A DNA stretch of 55,420 nucleotides from Methanothermobacter sp. (GCF_030055425.1 NZ_JASFYE010000010.1:1-55420), one strand, 5' to 3'. Numbered from the stretch's first letter, positions 38,975 through 47,300 are shown. The notes: generated by a model not told the origin, from the letters alone. Numbers and translations: made by a program.

Positions 38975-40042
38975 ATGAATAATAATGGACCTGAAGGTGT
39001 TTTCCTTATCCTGAGGAAGGATGGATTCATTGAGAAGATAATAGACCATTGCTCCGACGTACCCCTGACCATGGAATCCTTCGTTGATCTCATGGACATG
39101 GGTAGCCAGGCAAAGGCCTCCCTTTTCATCCAGGAGATCAATGATAAAGGGGCCGCCTATAACTGGGAACTGAATTTAAAGAACCTTAAGACCTACCACT
39201 TTTCAGGTTTCATGGCTGATGAAAGGATCTACGCTGTTGGTGCGGCCAGAAAGGAGATATGATAAAAATCTACCGCCTTGTTGATACTGAGCTGCCTGAA
39301 ACACCAGAAATGGGTCCATCTGCTGGTGGGGATGTAAAGGAAGAACTTTTTGATGAACTCACAAGGCTAAACAACCAGCTCTCTGCAGCCAGAAGAGAAC
39401 TTCTAAAGAAGAACCTGGAACTTGAGAGAGCCCTCAAGGAGAAGGAGATGCTCCTCCGGGAGATAAATCACAGGGTCAAAAACAACCTCATGATAATCTC
39501 AAGCATCCTCAATATCCAGTCAAGGTATGTGAAGGATAGGGATGATCTCATGCTCTTCAGGGAGGCCCAGTCAAAGGCCAGGGCAATGGCCATGCTTCAT
39601 GAGCGGCTTTACACCTCAGGTAAACACCAGAGGGTGGACTTCGGCGAATACCTGAGGGGACTTGTGAGGGACCTCTACCAGACATTCCTATCGGATCCAG
39701 GCCGCATAGCCCTTGAGACAGATAAGATGAAGCTGAACTCGATATAAACACGGTTGTCCCCCTGGCACTCATTGTAAATGAGCTCTTCACAAATGCAATC
39801 AAACACGCATTCCCTGAGGGAAAAAAGGTAGAATAAGGGTTTCATTTAAAAAAGAGGATGACAGTTACGTTATTACGGTGGAAGATGACGGTGTGGGTCT
39901 TCCAGAGAACTTTGACCTCCACAGCACATCCAGTATGGGTATGCAGCTTGTAAGAAGCCTTACTGACCAGATAAATGGTAACCTCAAAGTTGAATCAGAG
40001 GGTGGGACCCGTTTCTCAATTGAATTCCGGGACTGGAAGTAG
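38975..40042 (+). pseudogene. Sensor histidine kinase (HisKA_2 type) broken by three frameshifts
   Basis: Four segments join into one kinase. 38975-39262 is an N-terminal sensor part with NWELNLKNLKTYHFSGFM. The frame shifts near 39256 (GARKE then [10 protein letters not shown] if one G were added). 39259-39747 has a coiled coil and the His box [17 protein letters not shown] shift near 39738 restores [12 protein letters not shown] (N box). Another in the A6 run near 39826 restores DDGVGLPENF and GMQLVRSLTDQINGNL (G boxes), ending at 40042. Each break is a missing base. Intact it would be about 355 residues. Sequencing error is an alternative, but neighbours are unbroken. Confidence 0.8.
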
Positions 40043-40070
40043 CCCAGCAAACATTGCAATCGATACCCAG

Positions 40071-40080
40071 TTTATATATT
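40071..40080 (+). promoter_or_regulatory. TATA box of the Nudix gene
   Basis: TTTATATATT lies 30-39 bases before ATG 40110, which implies a very short or absent leader. Confidence 0.5.
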
Positions 40081-40109
40081 TAGAGCCCCAATCATAAACA
40101 GGGATTTTT

Positions 40110-40565
40110 ATGGTGGGAAGTGTTTATATACTGGCTGTTAGGGCATTCATTGAGGATGATAACGGAAGGGTTCTCATAATCAAAAGATCTGAAAATTCAA
40201 AGACCAACCCATCCACATGGGAGCTTCCCGGTGGAAAGGTGGGTACCGGCGAGTCCCTTGAGGAGGCCCTCAAAAGGGAGGTCAGGGAGGAAACAGACCT
40301 TGAAATCACCCCCGGTGAGGTTATGGGGGTTGTTGAACAGAAGTTCCCTATAATAAACGCTGTTCATATAATAATCAGGTGCAAAGCCTCGGGTAATGTG
40401 AAGCTGAGCCACGAACATGAGGGCTTTGCGTGGGTTGAACCGGCTGGTCTTTCGAAATACAGACTTGCAGACTGGCTCGCGGACTTTGTGAAGGATATAA
40501 AGGTAGAAAGAAAAAGTGAAGGGTCAGGTTTCAGAAATATTCTTGGATTCATAAGAAGGCACTGA
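40110..40565 (+). CDS. Nudix hydrolase
   Basis: A 151-residue protein with one Nudix box, GGKVGTGESLEEALKREVREETDLEI across residues about 46-71, matching G-x5-E-x7-REVREE. The family cleaves nucleoside diphosphates linked to another group; NADH, ADP-ribose or oxidised dNTPs are possible substrates. It seems to be a single-gene unit. Substrate is not determined by the sequence. Confidence 0.93.
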   Translation: MVGSVYILAVRAFIEDDNGRVLIIKRSENSKTNPSTWELPGGKVGTGESLEEALKREVREETDLEITPGEVMGVVEQKFPIINAVHIIIRCKASGNVKLSHEHEGFAWVEPAGLSKYRLADWLADFVKDIKVERKSEGSGFRNILGFIRRH

Positions 40566-40597
40566 ATACTGATCCAGCAGGCTTCTTGAACATCTCC

Positions 40598-40822
40598 CTA
40601 ATCAATTGAAACCTTCTTAACCTCTATGCTGCACTTTCCTCCTTCACAGTACTCAAATACGTATCCACATTTACTGCACTTTATGGCCCCAACTATCTCC
40701 TGGTCCTCAGGTATGCTTGCCTCTTTCAGTTTTTCCTTATTCTGGGGGTATTTAACCGTTGAGACGTCCTTATCCACTTCACCGCACTCAGGACATGGCT
40801 TTTTTAAATCTTCAACCCTCAT
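40598..40822 (-). CDS. Small zinc-ribbon-like protein
   Basis: A 74-residue protein with CPECGEVDKD near the N-terminus and CSKCGYVFEYCEGGKCS in the second half, a zinc-ribbon arrangement with two further Cys. The C-terminus is basic. Convergent with the Nudix gene, divergent from the nitroreductase. It may be a nucleic-acid or rubrerythrin-like metal site; family not recognised. Confidence 0.75.
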   Translation of the reverse strand: MRVEDLKKPCPECGEVDKDVSTVKYPQNKEKLKEASIPEDQEIVGAIKCSKCGYVFEYCEGGKCSIEVKKVSID

Positions 40823-40866
40823 GTTATCACTCGTTCGTATTCTATAGAACTATTATGAACCTTCCA

Positions 40867-40876
40867 ACATATAAAG
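40867..40876 (+). promoter_or_regulatory. TATA box of the nitroreductase gene
   Basis: ACATATAAAG lies 33-42 bases before ATG 40909. An SD site GGGTGAG follows it. Confidence 0.5.
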
Positions 40877-40908
40877 GTCACCATCCATATAGTCTTAGGG
40901 TGAGAAAA

Positions 40909-41418
40909 ATGGAAGTCCTCGAAGCAATTAAAACAAGACGAAGCATAAGGAAATACACCAAGAGAGACGTGCCAGATGAAATGATCCATAAGATACTGGA
41001 GGCGGCCATGTGCGGACCATCAGCTGTTGACCAGAGACCCTGGCACTTCATAGTGGTGAAAAACAGGGATATGCTTGAGAAGATACCGGAGGTGCATCCC
41101 TACGGGGCAATGGTAAAGGATGCCCCCGTTGCAATTATAGTATGCTGTGACACCAGCCTTGAAAAATTCCCTGGATTCTGGGTGCAGGACTGCTCCATTG
41201 CTTCACAGAATATACTGCTTGCAGCCCACTCCCTTGGTCTTGGTGCGGTCTGGACAGGCGTATACCCCCTTGAAGACCGTGTTGAGGGTATAAGAAGGCT
41301 GTTCCAGATTCCAGACCACGTTATACCCTTCTCAGTTATACCCATAGGTTACCCTGCGGAGGATCCAGGGACAAGGGATCTGTTTGACCCTGAAAGGATA
41401 CATATTGAAAAATGGTGA
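40909..41418 (+). CDS. Nitroreductase family FMN oxidoreductase
   Basis: A 169-residue flavoprotein. MEVLEAIKTRRSIRKYT is the FMN phosphate motif, MCGPSAVDQRPWHFIVV the second, and AHSLGLGAVWTGV the third. GGGTGAG supports ATG 40909 over the longer in-frame start at 40759. Two-electron reduction by NAD(P)H or F420H2 is likely; the substrate is open. Confidence 0.92.
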   Translation: MEVLEAIKTRRSIRKYTKRDVPDEMIHKILEAAMCGPSAVDQRPWHFIVVKNRDMLEKIPEVHPYGAMVKDAPVAIIVCCDTSLEKFPGFWVQDCSIASQNILLAAHSLGLGAVWTGVYPLEDRVEGIRRLFQIPDHVIPFSVIPIGYPAEDPGTRDLFDPERIHIEKW

Positions 41419-41491
41419 GAAGTCAATTAATTGATGCTCCTGGACATTAGATGTTAAAAGGTCAAGATCATCAGGATTACAGGTGAACACT

Positions 41492-42478
41492 ATGAAGATA
41501 GTTCTGGGATTACCCAAGGGTAGTTTGAACAATGTTAACCGTGGAAACACCTACAGGCTCTTCAAGGACGCCGGTTATGAGGTTAAGGGCTACGAACCTG
41601 GACGTGAAGAAAACGAAATAGAGATCACCAACGATCCGGAGATAAAGGCTTACCTCACAAGGCCCCAGAGTGCCCCGGTGGAGCTCAACCGTGAAATGCT
41701 TGATATTGCAATAATCGGCGAGGACTGGGTGCGTGAGGAATCCATAAACAGTGGCGATGAATCCATAAAAAAGATAGGGGACCTTGATTACGGTCAGACA
41801 AGGCTTATAGTTGCACTTCCCAGAGATGAACCCTACATCTCCCTGGAGGACTTCTTCCTGAAAAATGCTGATAGGAAAACCCCCATACTATGTTTCACAG
41901 AGTATCCCAACCTCACAAGGGACTTTTTCATGAAGAATCCCGGCTACAGGAAACTCTTCGGTGACTCAAGACCCGTGGTGCAGATAAGGGGCCTCAGGGA
42001 TGGCGACAATGAGATGGTCCAGATAATAAACTCTGATGGCGCAACCGAGGTTTACATCGCCAAGGGTGCAGACCTGATAGTGGACAACACCCAGACAGGG
42101 AGCAGTCTTAGAAAGGCTGGACTCAAGATAATTGACACCATAATGGAATCAAGCGCAGGGCTCTATGCGGGACCATCATGCACCGGTGAAAAACTTGAAA
42201 AGGCTGAGATGATATTCAAACAGCTCTACGGTGCCACCAAGGCCAGGAACTACTTTGATGTTAAGTTCAACATAGCAAACCACAGGGCAGAGGATGTGGT
42301 TGAGTTCCTCATGAAGATGGAGTACTGCTCAGATGAGCCAACCGTTGTTGCAGGCCGGGAATTTTCACAGATCAACGTCCTCATAGATAAAAGGAGATTC
42401 CCTGAAATGCTTGAAGAGATAAAGGGCTTCGGAGCATCAGCAATAGTACGGGAAAACGTGAAACAGTATATAAGATAG
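41492..42478 (+). CDS. HisG-family ATP phosphoribosyltransferase-like protein
   Basis: Family motifs are visible: [10 protein letters not shown] at the start, [10 protein letters not shown], and the PRPP-binding [19 protein letters not shown] followed by SSAGLYAG. The length of 328 residues is longer than the usual 210-290. No other his gene is near. AGGTGA supports ATG 41492. It may be a HisG paralogue with a different role, or the pathway enzyme itself; hisG elsewhere in the genome would decide. Its end is followed by a tandem copy of its last about 50 bases. Confidence 0.75.
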   Translation: MKIVLGLPKGSLNNVNRGNTYRLFKDAGYEVKGYEPGREENEIEITNDPEIKAYLTRPQSAPVELNREMLDIAIIGEDWVREESINSGDESIKKIGDLDYGQTRLIVALPRDEPYISLEDFFLKNADRKTPILCFTEYPNLTRDFFMKNPGYRKLFGDSRPVVQIRGLRDGDNEMVQIINSDGATEVYIAKGADLIVDNTQTGSSLRKAGLKIIDTIMESSAGLYAGPSCTGEKLEKAEMIFKQLYGATKARNYFDVKFNIANHRAEDVVEFLMKMEYCSDEPTVVAGREFSQINVLIDKRRFPEMLEEIKGFGASAIVRENVKQYIR

Positions 42479-42530
42479 GATTCAGAGCATCAGAATAGTA
42501 CATGAAAACATAAAACAGTACACGATATGG
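42428..42530. repeat. Tandem copy of the HisG-like gene tail
   Basis: 42428-42479, the last codons and stop, and 42481-42530 align along about 50 bases with roughly eight differences and a one-base gap, at a period of 53. The copy is not translatable to the same frame end. Confidence 0.8.
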
Positions 42531-42580
42531 GTTATCTGATTTTCTTTTTCAGATATACAAATTAAAAAGGTTTGAGAGGT

Positions 42581-42757
42581 TTACTCTGAAACCTTCTCCT
42601 TTTTCAGGATGCTGTTAAGTGATCGAAGCAGAGCAAGATCATTCTTTGAATCTATACTTGCAGTCTTATTTTTGCCTCCGCAGTATGGACATGTATCTTT
42701 TCCATCAATCCACTGCTCACCGCAGATCAAACACTTCTGTTTTATCTCAGGAACCAA
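42581..42757 (-). CDS. Zinc-ribbon protein of 58 residues, TTG start
   Basis: The frame reads VPEIKQKCLICGEQWIDGKD then TCPYCGGKNKTASIDSKND and a Lys/Leu-rich C-terminus. Cys9, Cys12, Cys23 and Cys26 form a treble-clef or ribbon site. TTG 42757 lies behind GGTGATAAT, a strong ribosome site. It is transcribed toward the HisG-like gene. Function unknown; nucleic-acid binding is a usual role. Confidence 0.75.
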   Translation of the reverse strand: MVPEIKQKCLICGEQWIDGKDTCPYCGGKNKTASIDSKNDLALLRSLNSILKKEKVSE

Positions 42758-42880
42758 ATTATCACCATTAAAGAATTATAGGAAAAGATTCGGGGCTTAA
42801 TATGTAGAACCTCATCTTATATAAATCTTCCTGAAAAATTACTTAAAGGGCCACGAATAGAGGTTTATAAAGGTGATAGT

Positions 42881-43897
42881 TTGCGATTAAAGGGAATTAT
42901 ACTGTTCATGACAGCCCTTGTCCTTTTTTCAGTGAATATCAGTGGTGCTGCGGCAGTTGATATATTCCTCACCTCAGACTGCATAACAGGCAACTGCTCC
43001 TCTGACATTGAAAACCTCAACCTCATCAAGAGCTGCATTGAAAACGAAAGCGAACACAATGTTACAGTGGACCCCAAAGCCCCGAAACCTGGTGAGGGTT
43101 GCCGTGCAATAAACTGCACTCCTCAGGGAGGAGTAGCGGTTTACCTTGCAGCCTCCTGCCCGGGGGCAATGAGGGAAGTCGCTAAACTTGCAGCAACCAC
43201 ATCCAAGGGTGTTATATTTGTAAACACCGGGAGACTCAACCTCAAAAATACCTACATGCTTAGGAGGGCATGGGACGATAACTTCTCCACAAAGTACTTT
43301 GCAGGTATAAGGTATCCCTACAGTTTCCTCACCTCCGCAGGTGTCAGGATCATACAACCAAACATTGACTGTCCAGGTGCCTCCTGGGAGGAGAAGTGCC
43401 GGTTCATAGCATCGGAGATCATGAGAATTCTGAATCAAAGCCCAGGGATGATTCAGAAGAATGGAAGATTCTACAACAGCAAACTCATAGCCTACCACAG
43501 CATTGACCCTGCAGTGATGGCCCGTGTGGCTGATGGAATACACACTGACCTGAAAAACGGCAGAAAACTCAAAAGGACCTACAATGGTTACAGACCAGAG
43601 ACATTCCTTCTCATGGTAACAGACTACATGAACGGGCCCATAAGATACCTGAAGGTAAGGGGACCCTCAAATCCCGGTGTTAAGAGCACATTCCATGGTT
43701 ACCTCTCAAGGACCCAATACCGGAAACTTGCAGCCGATGTCAACAGATACATGAGAAGGTACCTGAGGGCACCAAACTATATACGATTTGAAAATGGGAT
43801 AATAGGCTACAGGGACCTCCTCAGAATGTACTCAGGGATTACAAGGACCCATACATCCAGTGAAAAAATGCAGCTACCATCATCCGTGAAAATCTAA
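42881..43897 (+). CDS. Secreted protein with pseudomurein-binding-type repeats
   Basis: A signal peptide (IILFMTALVLFSVNISGAAA) is followed by a Cys-rich domain: LTSDCITGNCSSDIEN, CRAINCTP and AASCPG, with a later CPGASWEEKC. Residues about 235 to the end show repeat-like units: RRYLRAPNYIRFENGIIGYR and PIRYLKVRG. AAAGGTGATAG precedes TTG 42881. The protein may bind the cell wall and act outside the cell. Its enzyme domain, if any, is not recognised. Confidence 0.78.
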   Translation: MRLKGIILFMTALVLFSVNISGAAAVDIFLTSDCITGNCSSDIENLNLIKSCIENESEHNVTVDPKAPKPGEGCRAINCTPQGGVAVYLAASCPGAMREVAKLAATTSKGVIFVNTGRLNLKNTYMLRRAWDDNFSTKYFAGIRYPYSFLTSAGVRIIQPNIDCPGASWEEKCRFIASEIMRILNQSPGMIQKNGRFYNSKLIAYHSIDPAVMARVADGIHTDLKNGRKLKRTYNGYRPETFLLMVTDYMNGPIRYLKVRGPSNPGVKSTFHGYLSRTQYRKLAADVNRYMRRYLRAPNYIRFENGIIGYRDLLRMYSGITRTHTSSEKMQLPSSVKI

Positions 43898-43946
43898 TTT
43901 TTTGAGTGGCTCCCTAGTGAAGGTAACACCAAACCTCAATTTTTTC

Positions 43947-44690
43947 TTAAACCTTTCCAACCGGCGCCATGTAAATGGCGAATTCATCCACACCATCAAC
44001 CCCCAGCACCTCATCAAGGTACTCCTGGTCATAGGCTGCAACCGCACAGGTACCGGCACCTATAGCCTCACAGGCAAGGTAGAGGTTCTGACAGACATGA
44101 CCTGCGTCAATGAGTATCACCCTGTGGGCTGCAAGACCATACCTCCACTCCATCCTGTATGGTACCGTGGTCCAGATGAATGTCACAGCGGATTCTCCGG
44201 TGAAGCGCTGATTGAAGGACGCCTCCACTACCCTCTGGGAGAGGTTATCATCAAGGTACTCCACCAGCAACCGGTGCACCGATGGTATATACCTGTAGAG
44301 GCCCACCTCTAGGCCCTCCACATTGAAAACCGCAAGGTAGGTTTCAAAGGTGTGCCTGCAGCCGGCTGAGGGGACTGTGCGGAAGGCGCTCTGCCCTGCA
44401 ACCATCCTTATCCCCTGGGTGGCCCAGAGAAGAAAAGAGAGTTCCTCAAGTTTCAGGGGCCTGTCAGTGTAACTCCTGCGGCTCTTACGGTTTCTTATGC
44501 AGCTCACAATATTCACATCCACCATTTCGGCCCAGTCAAGTACCGGGAGGTCAATCATTTCAGCATCCTCTGGCCATGGCTTCTCAAATGGTGGTGCAGC
44601 CACCCCCATGCTCTGGGGTGTTTTTGAAAAATCTATCCTCTTCCTTACACTGTCCTTCAGGAAGTAACGGTTTCTTTCAATCTCATTCAT
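43947..44690 (-). CDS. SagB-type nitroreductase/dehydrogenase
   Basis: The family motifs are RNRKSRRSYTDRPLKLEELS (FMN phosphate), LLWATQGIRM, SAGCRHTFETYLAV and late AACEAIGAGTCAVAAYD. SagB-type enzymes oxidise azolines in thiazole/oxazole-modified peptides, although many free-standing members have unknown roles. ATG 44708 overlaps the SOUL stop, yet GGGGAGATT before ATG 44690 favours the shorter form (247 residues). Divergent from the radical SAM locus across a short gap of genes. Confidence 0.85.
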   Translation of the reverse strand: MNEIERNRYFLKDSVRKRIDFSKTPQSMGVAAPPFEKPWPEDAEMIDLPVLDWAEMVDVNIVSCIRNRKSRRSYTDRPLKLEELSFLLWATQGIRMVAGQSAFRTVPSAGCRHTFETYLAVFNVEGLEVGLYRYIPSVHRLLVEYLDDNLSQRVVEASFNQRFTGESAVTFIWTTVPYRMEWRYGLAAHRVILIDAGHVCQNLYLACEAIGAGTCAVAAYDQEYLDEVLGVDGVDEFAIYMAPVGKV

Positions 44691-44704
44691 CAGAATCTCC
44701 CCAT

Positions 44705-45259
44705 TCATATCTTCACAAGGATCTCATTCCTCCGCAGGAAACCAGGGACTGCAGGATGGTTGTACTGGGCAACTATGAATCCTGATCTGGGTTTTATGGA
44801 ATTTTTTCTGAGCCATTCCCTGAATTCACCGGTTTTTTCCTCCACCATTCTCTCATTTACCCTTCCTGAAAATTTATAGGCCGCAAACCTCTGATTCTTC
44901 TCAGCCCTGAACCTTATACGTTTGTCACTGGGCTCTGGAAGTGTTTCAAGTGTGTATGATGATGGCATAGTAAACGATATCCTGTAGACTCCCCCATCAT
45001 CCAGTTTCTCCTCTGTCACGGGTGCTGCCATTGGTATCTTCTCCCCCAGTTTGACTCCAGTTACTGGGGATGTCATTGGAATCTCCTCCCTGCGCCTGTT
45101 ATTCCCGAATATGTAGTCTGCAAGGATGGAAAATCCCCTCAGCATCGCATCCCTGAAGTTCCCCTCAACATCCACCTGCGCCAGTATGTAGCCTGGATAG
45201 CGCCTTATCTCAAAGTCACCGTCCTCCAGTTCAACCTCATAGTCTGGACTCTCAGTCAA
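44705..45259 (-). CDS. SOUL/HBP-family heme-binding-like protein
   Basis: A 184-residue protein: YEVELEDGDFEIRRYPGYILA at the start, RREEIPMTSPVTGVKLGEKIPMAAPVT, and FTMPSSYTLETLPEP are SOUL-family motifs. Homologues bind heme or tetrapyrroles through a hydrophobic pocket; the axial His of SOUL is not obvious. TTG 45259 follows GGGGGTTG. It is in an operon with the SagB-type enzyme. Confidence 0.85.
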   Translation of the reverse strand: MTESPDYEVELEDGDFEIRRYPGYILAQVDVEGNFRDAMLRGFSILADYIFGNNRRREEIPMTSPVTGVKLGEKIPMAAPVTEEKLDDGGVYRISFTMPSSYTLETLPEPSDKRIRFRAEKNQRFAAYKFSGRVNERMVEEKTGEFREWLRKNSIKPRSGFIVAQYNHPAVPGFLRRNEILVKI

Positions 45260-45280
45260 AAAAACAACCCCCTTACAACC

Positions 45281-45305
45281 TTATATATCAGACCATATAT
45301 ATCTA
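45281..45305. promoter_or_regulatory. Shared divergent TATA region of the SOUL and Cys-rich peptide genes
   Basis: TTATATATCA (45281-45290) fits a TATA for the plus-strand ATG at 45312, and CCATATATATCT (45294-45305) read in reverse fits the minus-strand TTG at 45259. The two boxes cross over, so both directions may compete. Confidence 0.45.
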
Positions 45306-45311
45306 GGTTAC

Positions 45312-45464
45312 ATGATGTGGATAGTCGAAGCTTACTGTGACCTCTGCAGGGCTAAGAGAACCCTTGAGGTTGAAGGTAAAACACCACCCTATCACATTGG
45401 AGATCGAATAGAGGAGTGTCCCTGTGGCGGTAAATATGTGGTGGAAGAGATAATAGAGGTCTGA
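45312..45464 (+). CDS. Cys-rich 50-residue peptide, possible radical SAM substrate
   Basis: The product MMWIVEAYCDLCRAKRTLEV... has CDLC near residues 9-12 and CPCGGKY at 36-41, with acidic ends. It is the first of two tandem genes of equal length (50 codons) directly upstream of a SPASM radical SAM gene. It could be a zinc ribbon or the precursor of a modified peptide. From recollection a TIGRFAM exists for Cys-rich peptides next to methanogen SPASM enzymes; it was not checked here. Confidence 0.65.
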   Translation: MMWIVEAYCDLCRAKRTLEVEGKTPPYHIGDRIEECPCGGKYVVEEIIEV

Positions 45465-45466
45465 CC

Positions 45467-45619
45467 ATGAAGATGGAGGAGTTTTTGAAGGAGTGCCCTG
45501 TCTGCGGCTGCAGGGACAAGGTTGTTAAGAGAAGATTCATGGATGAGCACAAGTCAAGGACGTCCATGAAGGAAATCGTCTGTGAAAGGTGTGGCCATGT
45601 CTTTGAAACCGCTGATTAG
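45467..45619 (+). CDS. Second Cys-rich 50-residue peptide, possible radical SAM substrate
   Basis: Two bases after the first peptide gene. KECPVCGCRDKVVKRRFMDE holds Cys10, Cys13 and Cys15, and IVCERCGHVFETAD near the C-terminus holds two more. The CxxCxC start and CxxC end could bind zinc or be thioether-linked. It ends 8 bases before the radical SAM ATG, so all three are one transcript. Sequence identity with the first peptide is low. Confidence 0.65.
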   Translation: MKMEEFLKECPVCGCRDKVVKRRFMDEHKSRTSMKEIVCERCGHVFETAD

Positions 45620-45627
45620 GTGATGGA

Positions 45628-46755
45628 ATGGCATTCCATGTTATGATCATCCCCTCAATGAACTGTCCCTCCGACTGCAGCTACTGCTGGGGCGTTGACC
45701 GGGACTCCAAGGTGATGGACACTGAAACAGTGAGGGAAATGGTTTCGTGGCTGAGGGATTTCAGAAGAGAACCAGCCACCTTCACCTTCCATGGGGGAGA
45801 ACCTCTCCTTGCAGGCTACGAATTTTACAGGAAAACCCTGCAGCTGATATCCACTGAACTCGATTTTCTAAAGCCCGCATTTGCCATCCAGACAAACCTG
45901 TGGCTCATGACCGACGAACTCGCGGAGCTCTTTGCAGAGTACAGCATACCCATCGGCTCAAGCCTTGATGGTCCGCGGGAGATAAATGATCACCAGAGGG
46001 GTGATGGTTACTTCGATAAAACCATGAAGGGGTATGAGATAGCCAGGAGGCACGGTCTGAAGGTGAGCTTCATAAGCACATTCACCTCCTACTCCATAAG
46101 GAGAAAGGAGGATATATTCGAGTTCTTCCTTGAAAATAAGATGAACATGAAGCTCCACCCGGCCCTCCCCTCCCTCAAGAGCCCTGACCCTGAGGAGTGG
46201 GCCATAACCGCAGAGGAGTACGGGGATCTCCTCCTCTACCTCCTTGAGAGGTACCTTGAGCACTTCGGTGAAATCGAGATACAGAACATTGACCACTTTG
46301 CAAAGAGCGCGTTCCTCCGGAGGGGTGTTGTGTGCACACACGCGGACTGTGTGGGTAATACCTTTGCAGTTGACCCCTACGGGGACATATACCCCTGTTA
46401 TCGCTTCGTGGGCATGAAGGATTACACAATGGGTAACGTATCTGATAGGCCCAGCATGGAGGATCTCAATGAAAGTGATGCCCTCAGGTCCCTCTATGAG
46501 TGGAGAAAAATGGTTGATGATGAATGCGGTGACTGTGAATTCTACAGATACTGCCTTGGTGGCTGCCCATACAATTCCATAACAGTGGAGAATGGAGTGC
46601 GGAGGATAGATGGTGTGGACCATCAGTGCCAGGCCTACAGGATGATCTTCACTGAGATCAACAGGAGGGCCAACAGGGAGTTTCTTGAATCTGGAATCCT
46701 CGGAGGGCAGAAGAAGGAATCAAAACCAGGCGTGCTGGATATAATGATGAAATAG
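45628..46755 (+). CDS. Radical SAM / SPASM peptide-modifying enzyme
   Basis: The [4Fe-4S]-SAM site is MNCPSDCSYCWG (Cys13, Cys17, Cys20) and FTFHGGEPLLAG is the GGE motif. The C-terminal SPASM region has CTHADCVGNTFAVDPYGDIYPC, DECGDCEFYRYCLGGCPYNS and DHQCQAYR, enough Cys for two auxiliary clusters. At 375 residues it fits anaerobic sulfatase-maturase and peptide-thioether enzymes. By recollection it belongs near the Mhun_1560 class of methanogen peptide modifiers. Tandem peptide genes upstream are the obvious substrate. Confidence 0.88.
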   Translation: MAFHVMIIPSMNCPSDCSYCWGVDRDSKVMDTETVREMVSWLRDFRREPATFTFHGGEPLLAGYEFYRKTLQLISTELDFLKPAFAIQTNLWLMTDELAELFAEYSIPIGSSLDGPREINDHQRGDGYFDKTMKGYEIARRHGLKVSFISTFTSYSIRRKEDIFEFFLENKMNMKLHPALPSLKSPDPEEWAITAEEYGDLLLYLLERYLEHFGEIEIQNIDHFAKSAFLRRGVVCTHADCVGNTFAVDPYGDIYPCYRFVGMKDYTMGNVSDRPSMEDLNESDALRSLYEWRKMVDDECGDCEFYRYCLGGCPYNSITVENGVRRIDGVDHQCQAYRMIFTEINRRANREFLESGILGGQKKESKPGVLDIMMK

Positions 46756-46765
46756 TTGTAAAACC

Positions 46766-47242
46766 ATGAGACATTCACTAAAGACAGGTTTCAGTTTTGG
46801 TCTTACATCGGCCATAATAACCACCCTTGGCCTTATGGTGGGACTCCATTCAGGTACCCATTCCAGGCTTGCGGTTATTGGAGGTGTGCTCACAATAGCA
46901 ATAGCAGACGCCTTTTCTGATGCCATGGGTATACACATCGCCGAGGAGTCCGAGAACAGGCACAGCGAAGTTGAGGTGTGGGAGTCCACCATTGCAACCT
47001 TCATGAGCAAATTCGTCTTTGCCATCACATTCCTCTTACCTGTTCTTTTGCTGGATCTGACAGTTGCAATTGCAGTGTCAGTCATCTGGGGCCTTCTACT
47101 TCTGGGTATCCTTAGTGTACATATTGCAGGGTCACAGAATGCTCCCCTCTGGAGGGTTCTTGGTGAGCATCTCATGGTGGCAATCCTGATTATAGTGATA
47201 ACACACTACACAGGTGACTGGATAGCCTCAACATTTGGCTAA
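46766..47242 (+). CDS. VIT/CCC1-like membrane protein
   Basis: A 158-residue protein with about five membrane helices. The first part, GFSFGLTSAIITTLGLMVGL and IADAFSDAMGIHIAEESE, resembles the VIT1/CCC1 family of iron/manganese transporters, whose acidic residues after helix 2 bind metal. It starts 10 bases after the radical SAM stop, so it may share a transcript. Transport of metal is inferred from family only. Confidence 0.7.
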   Translation: MRHSLKTGFSFGLTSAIITTLGLMVGLHSGTHSRLAVIGGVLTIAIADAFSDAMGIHIAEESENRHSEVEVWESTIATFMSKFVFAITFLLPVLLLDLTVAIAVSVIWGLLLLGILSVHIAGSQNAPLWRVLGEHLMVAILIIVITHYTGDWIASTFG

Positions 47243-47300
47243 ACCCACTTTAAAAAGACCCATATACCACTACAATCTCAAAATTTGGGAAAAAAGAGTA

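Noticed and set aside
39259-39747. An intact short histidine kinase lacking the ATPase domain
   Set aside because: The missing N, G1 and G2 boxes are present immediately downstream in other frames, so this is a piece of a broken gene.
40759-40908. A 50-residue N-terminal extension of the nitroreductase
   Set aside because: It covers the divergent promoter and the zinc-protein start; the family start and SD lie at 40909.
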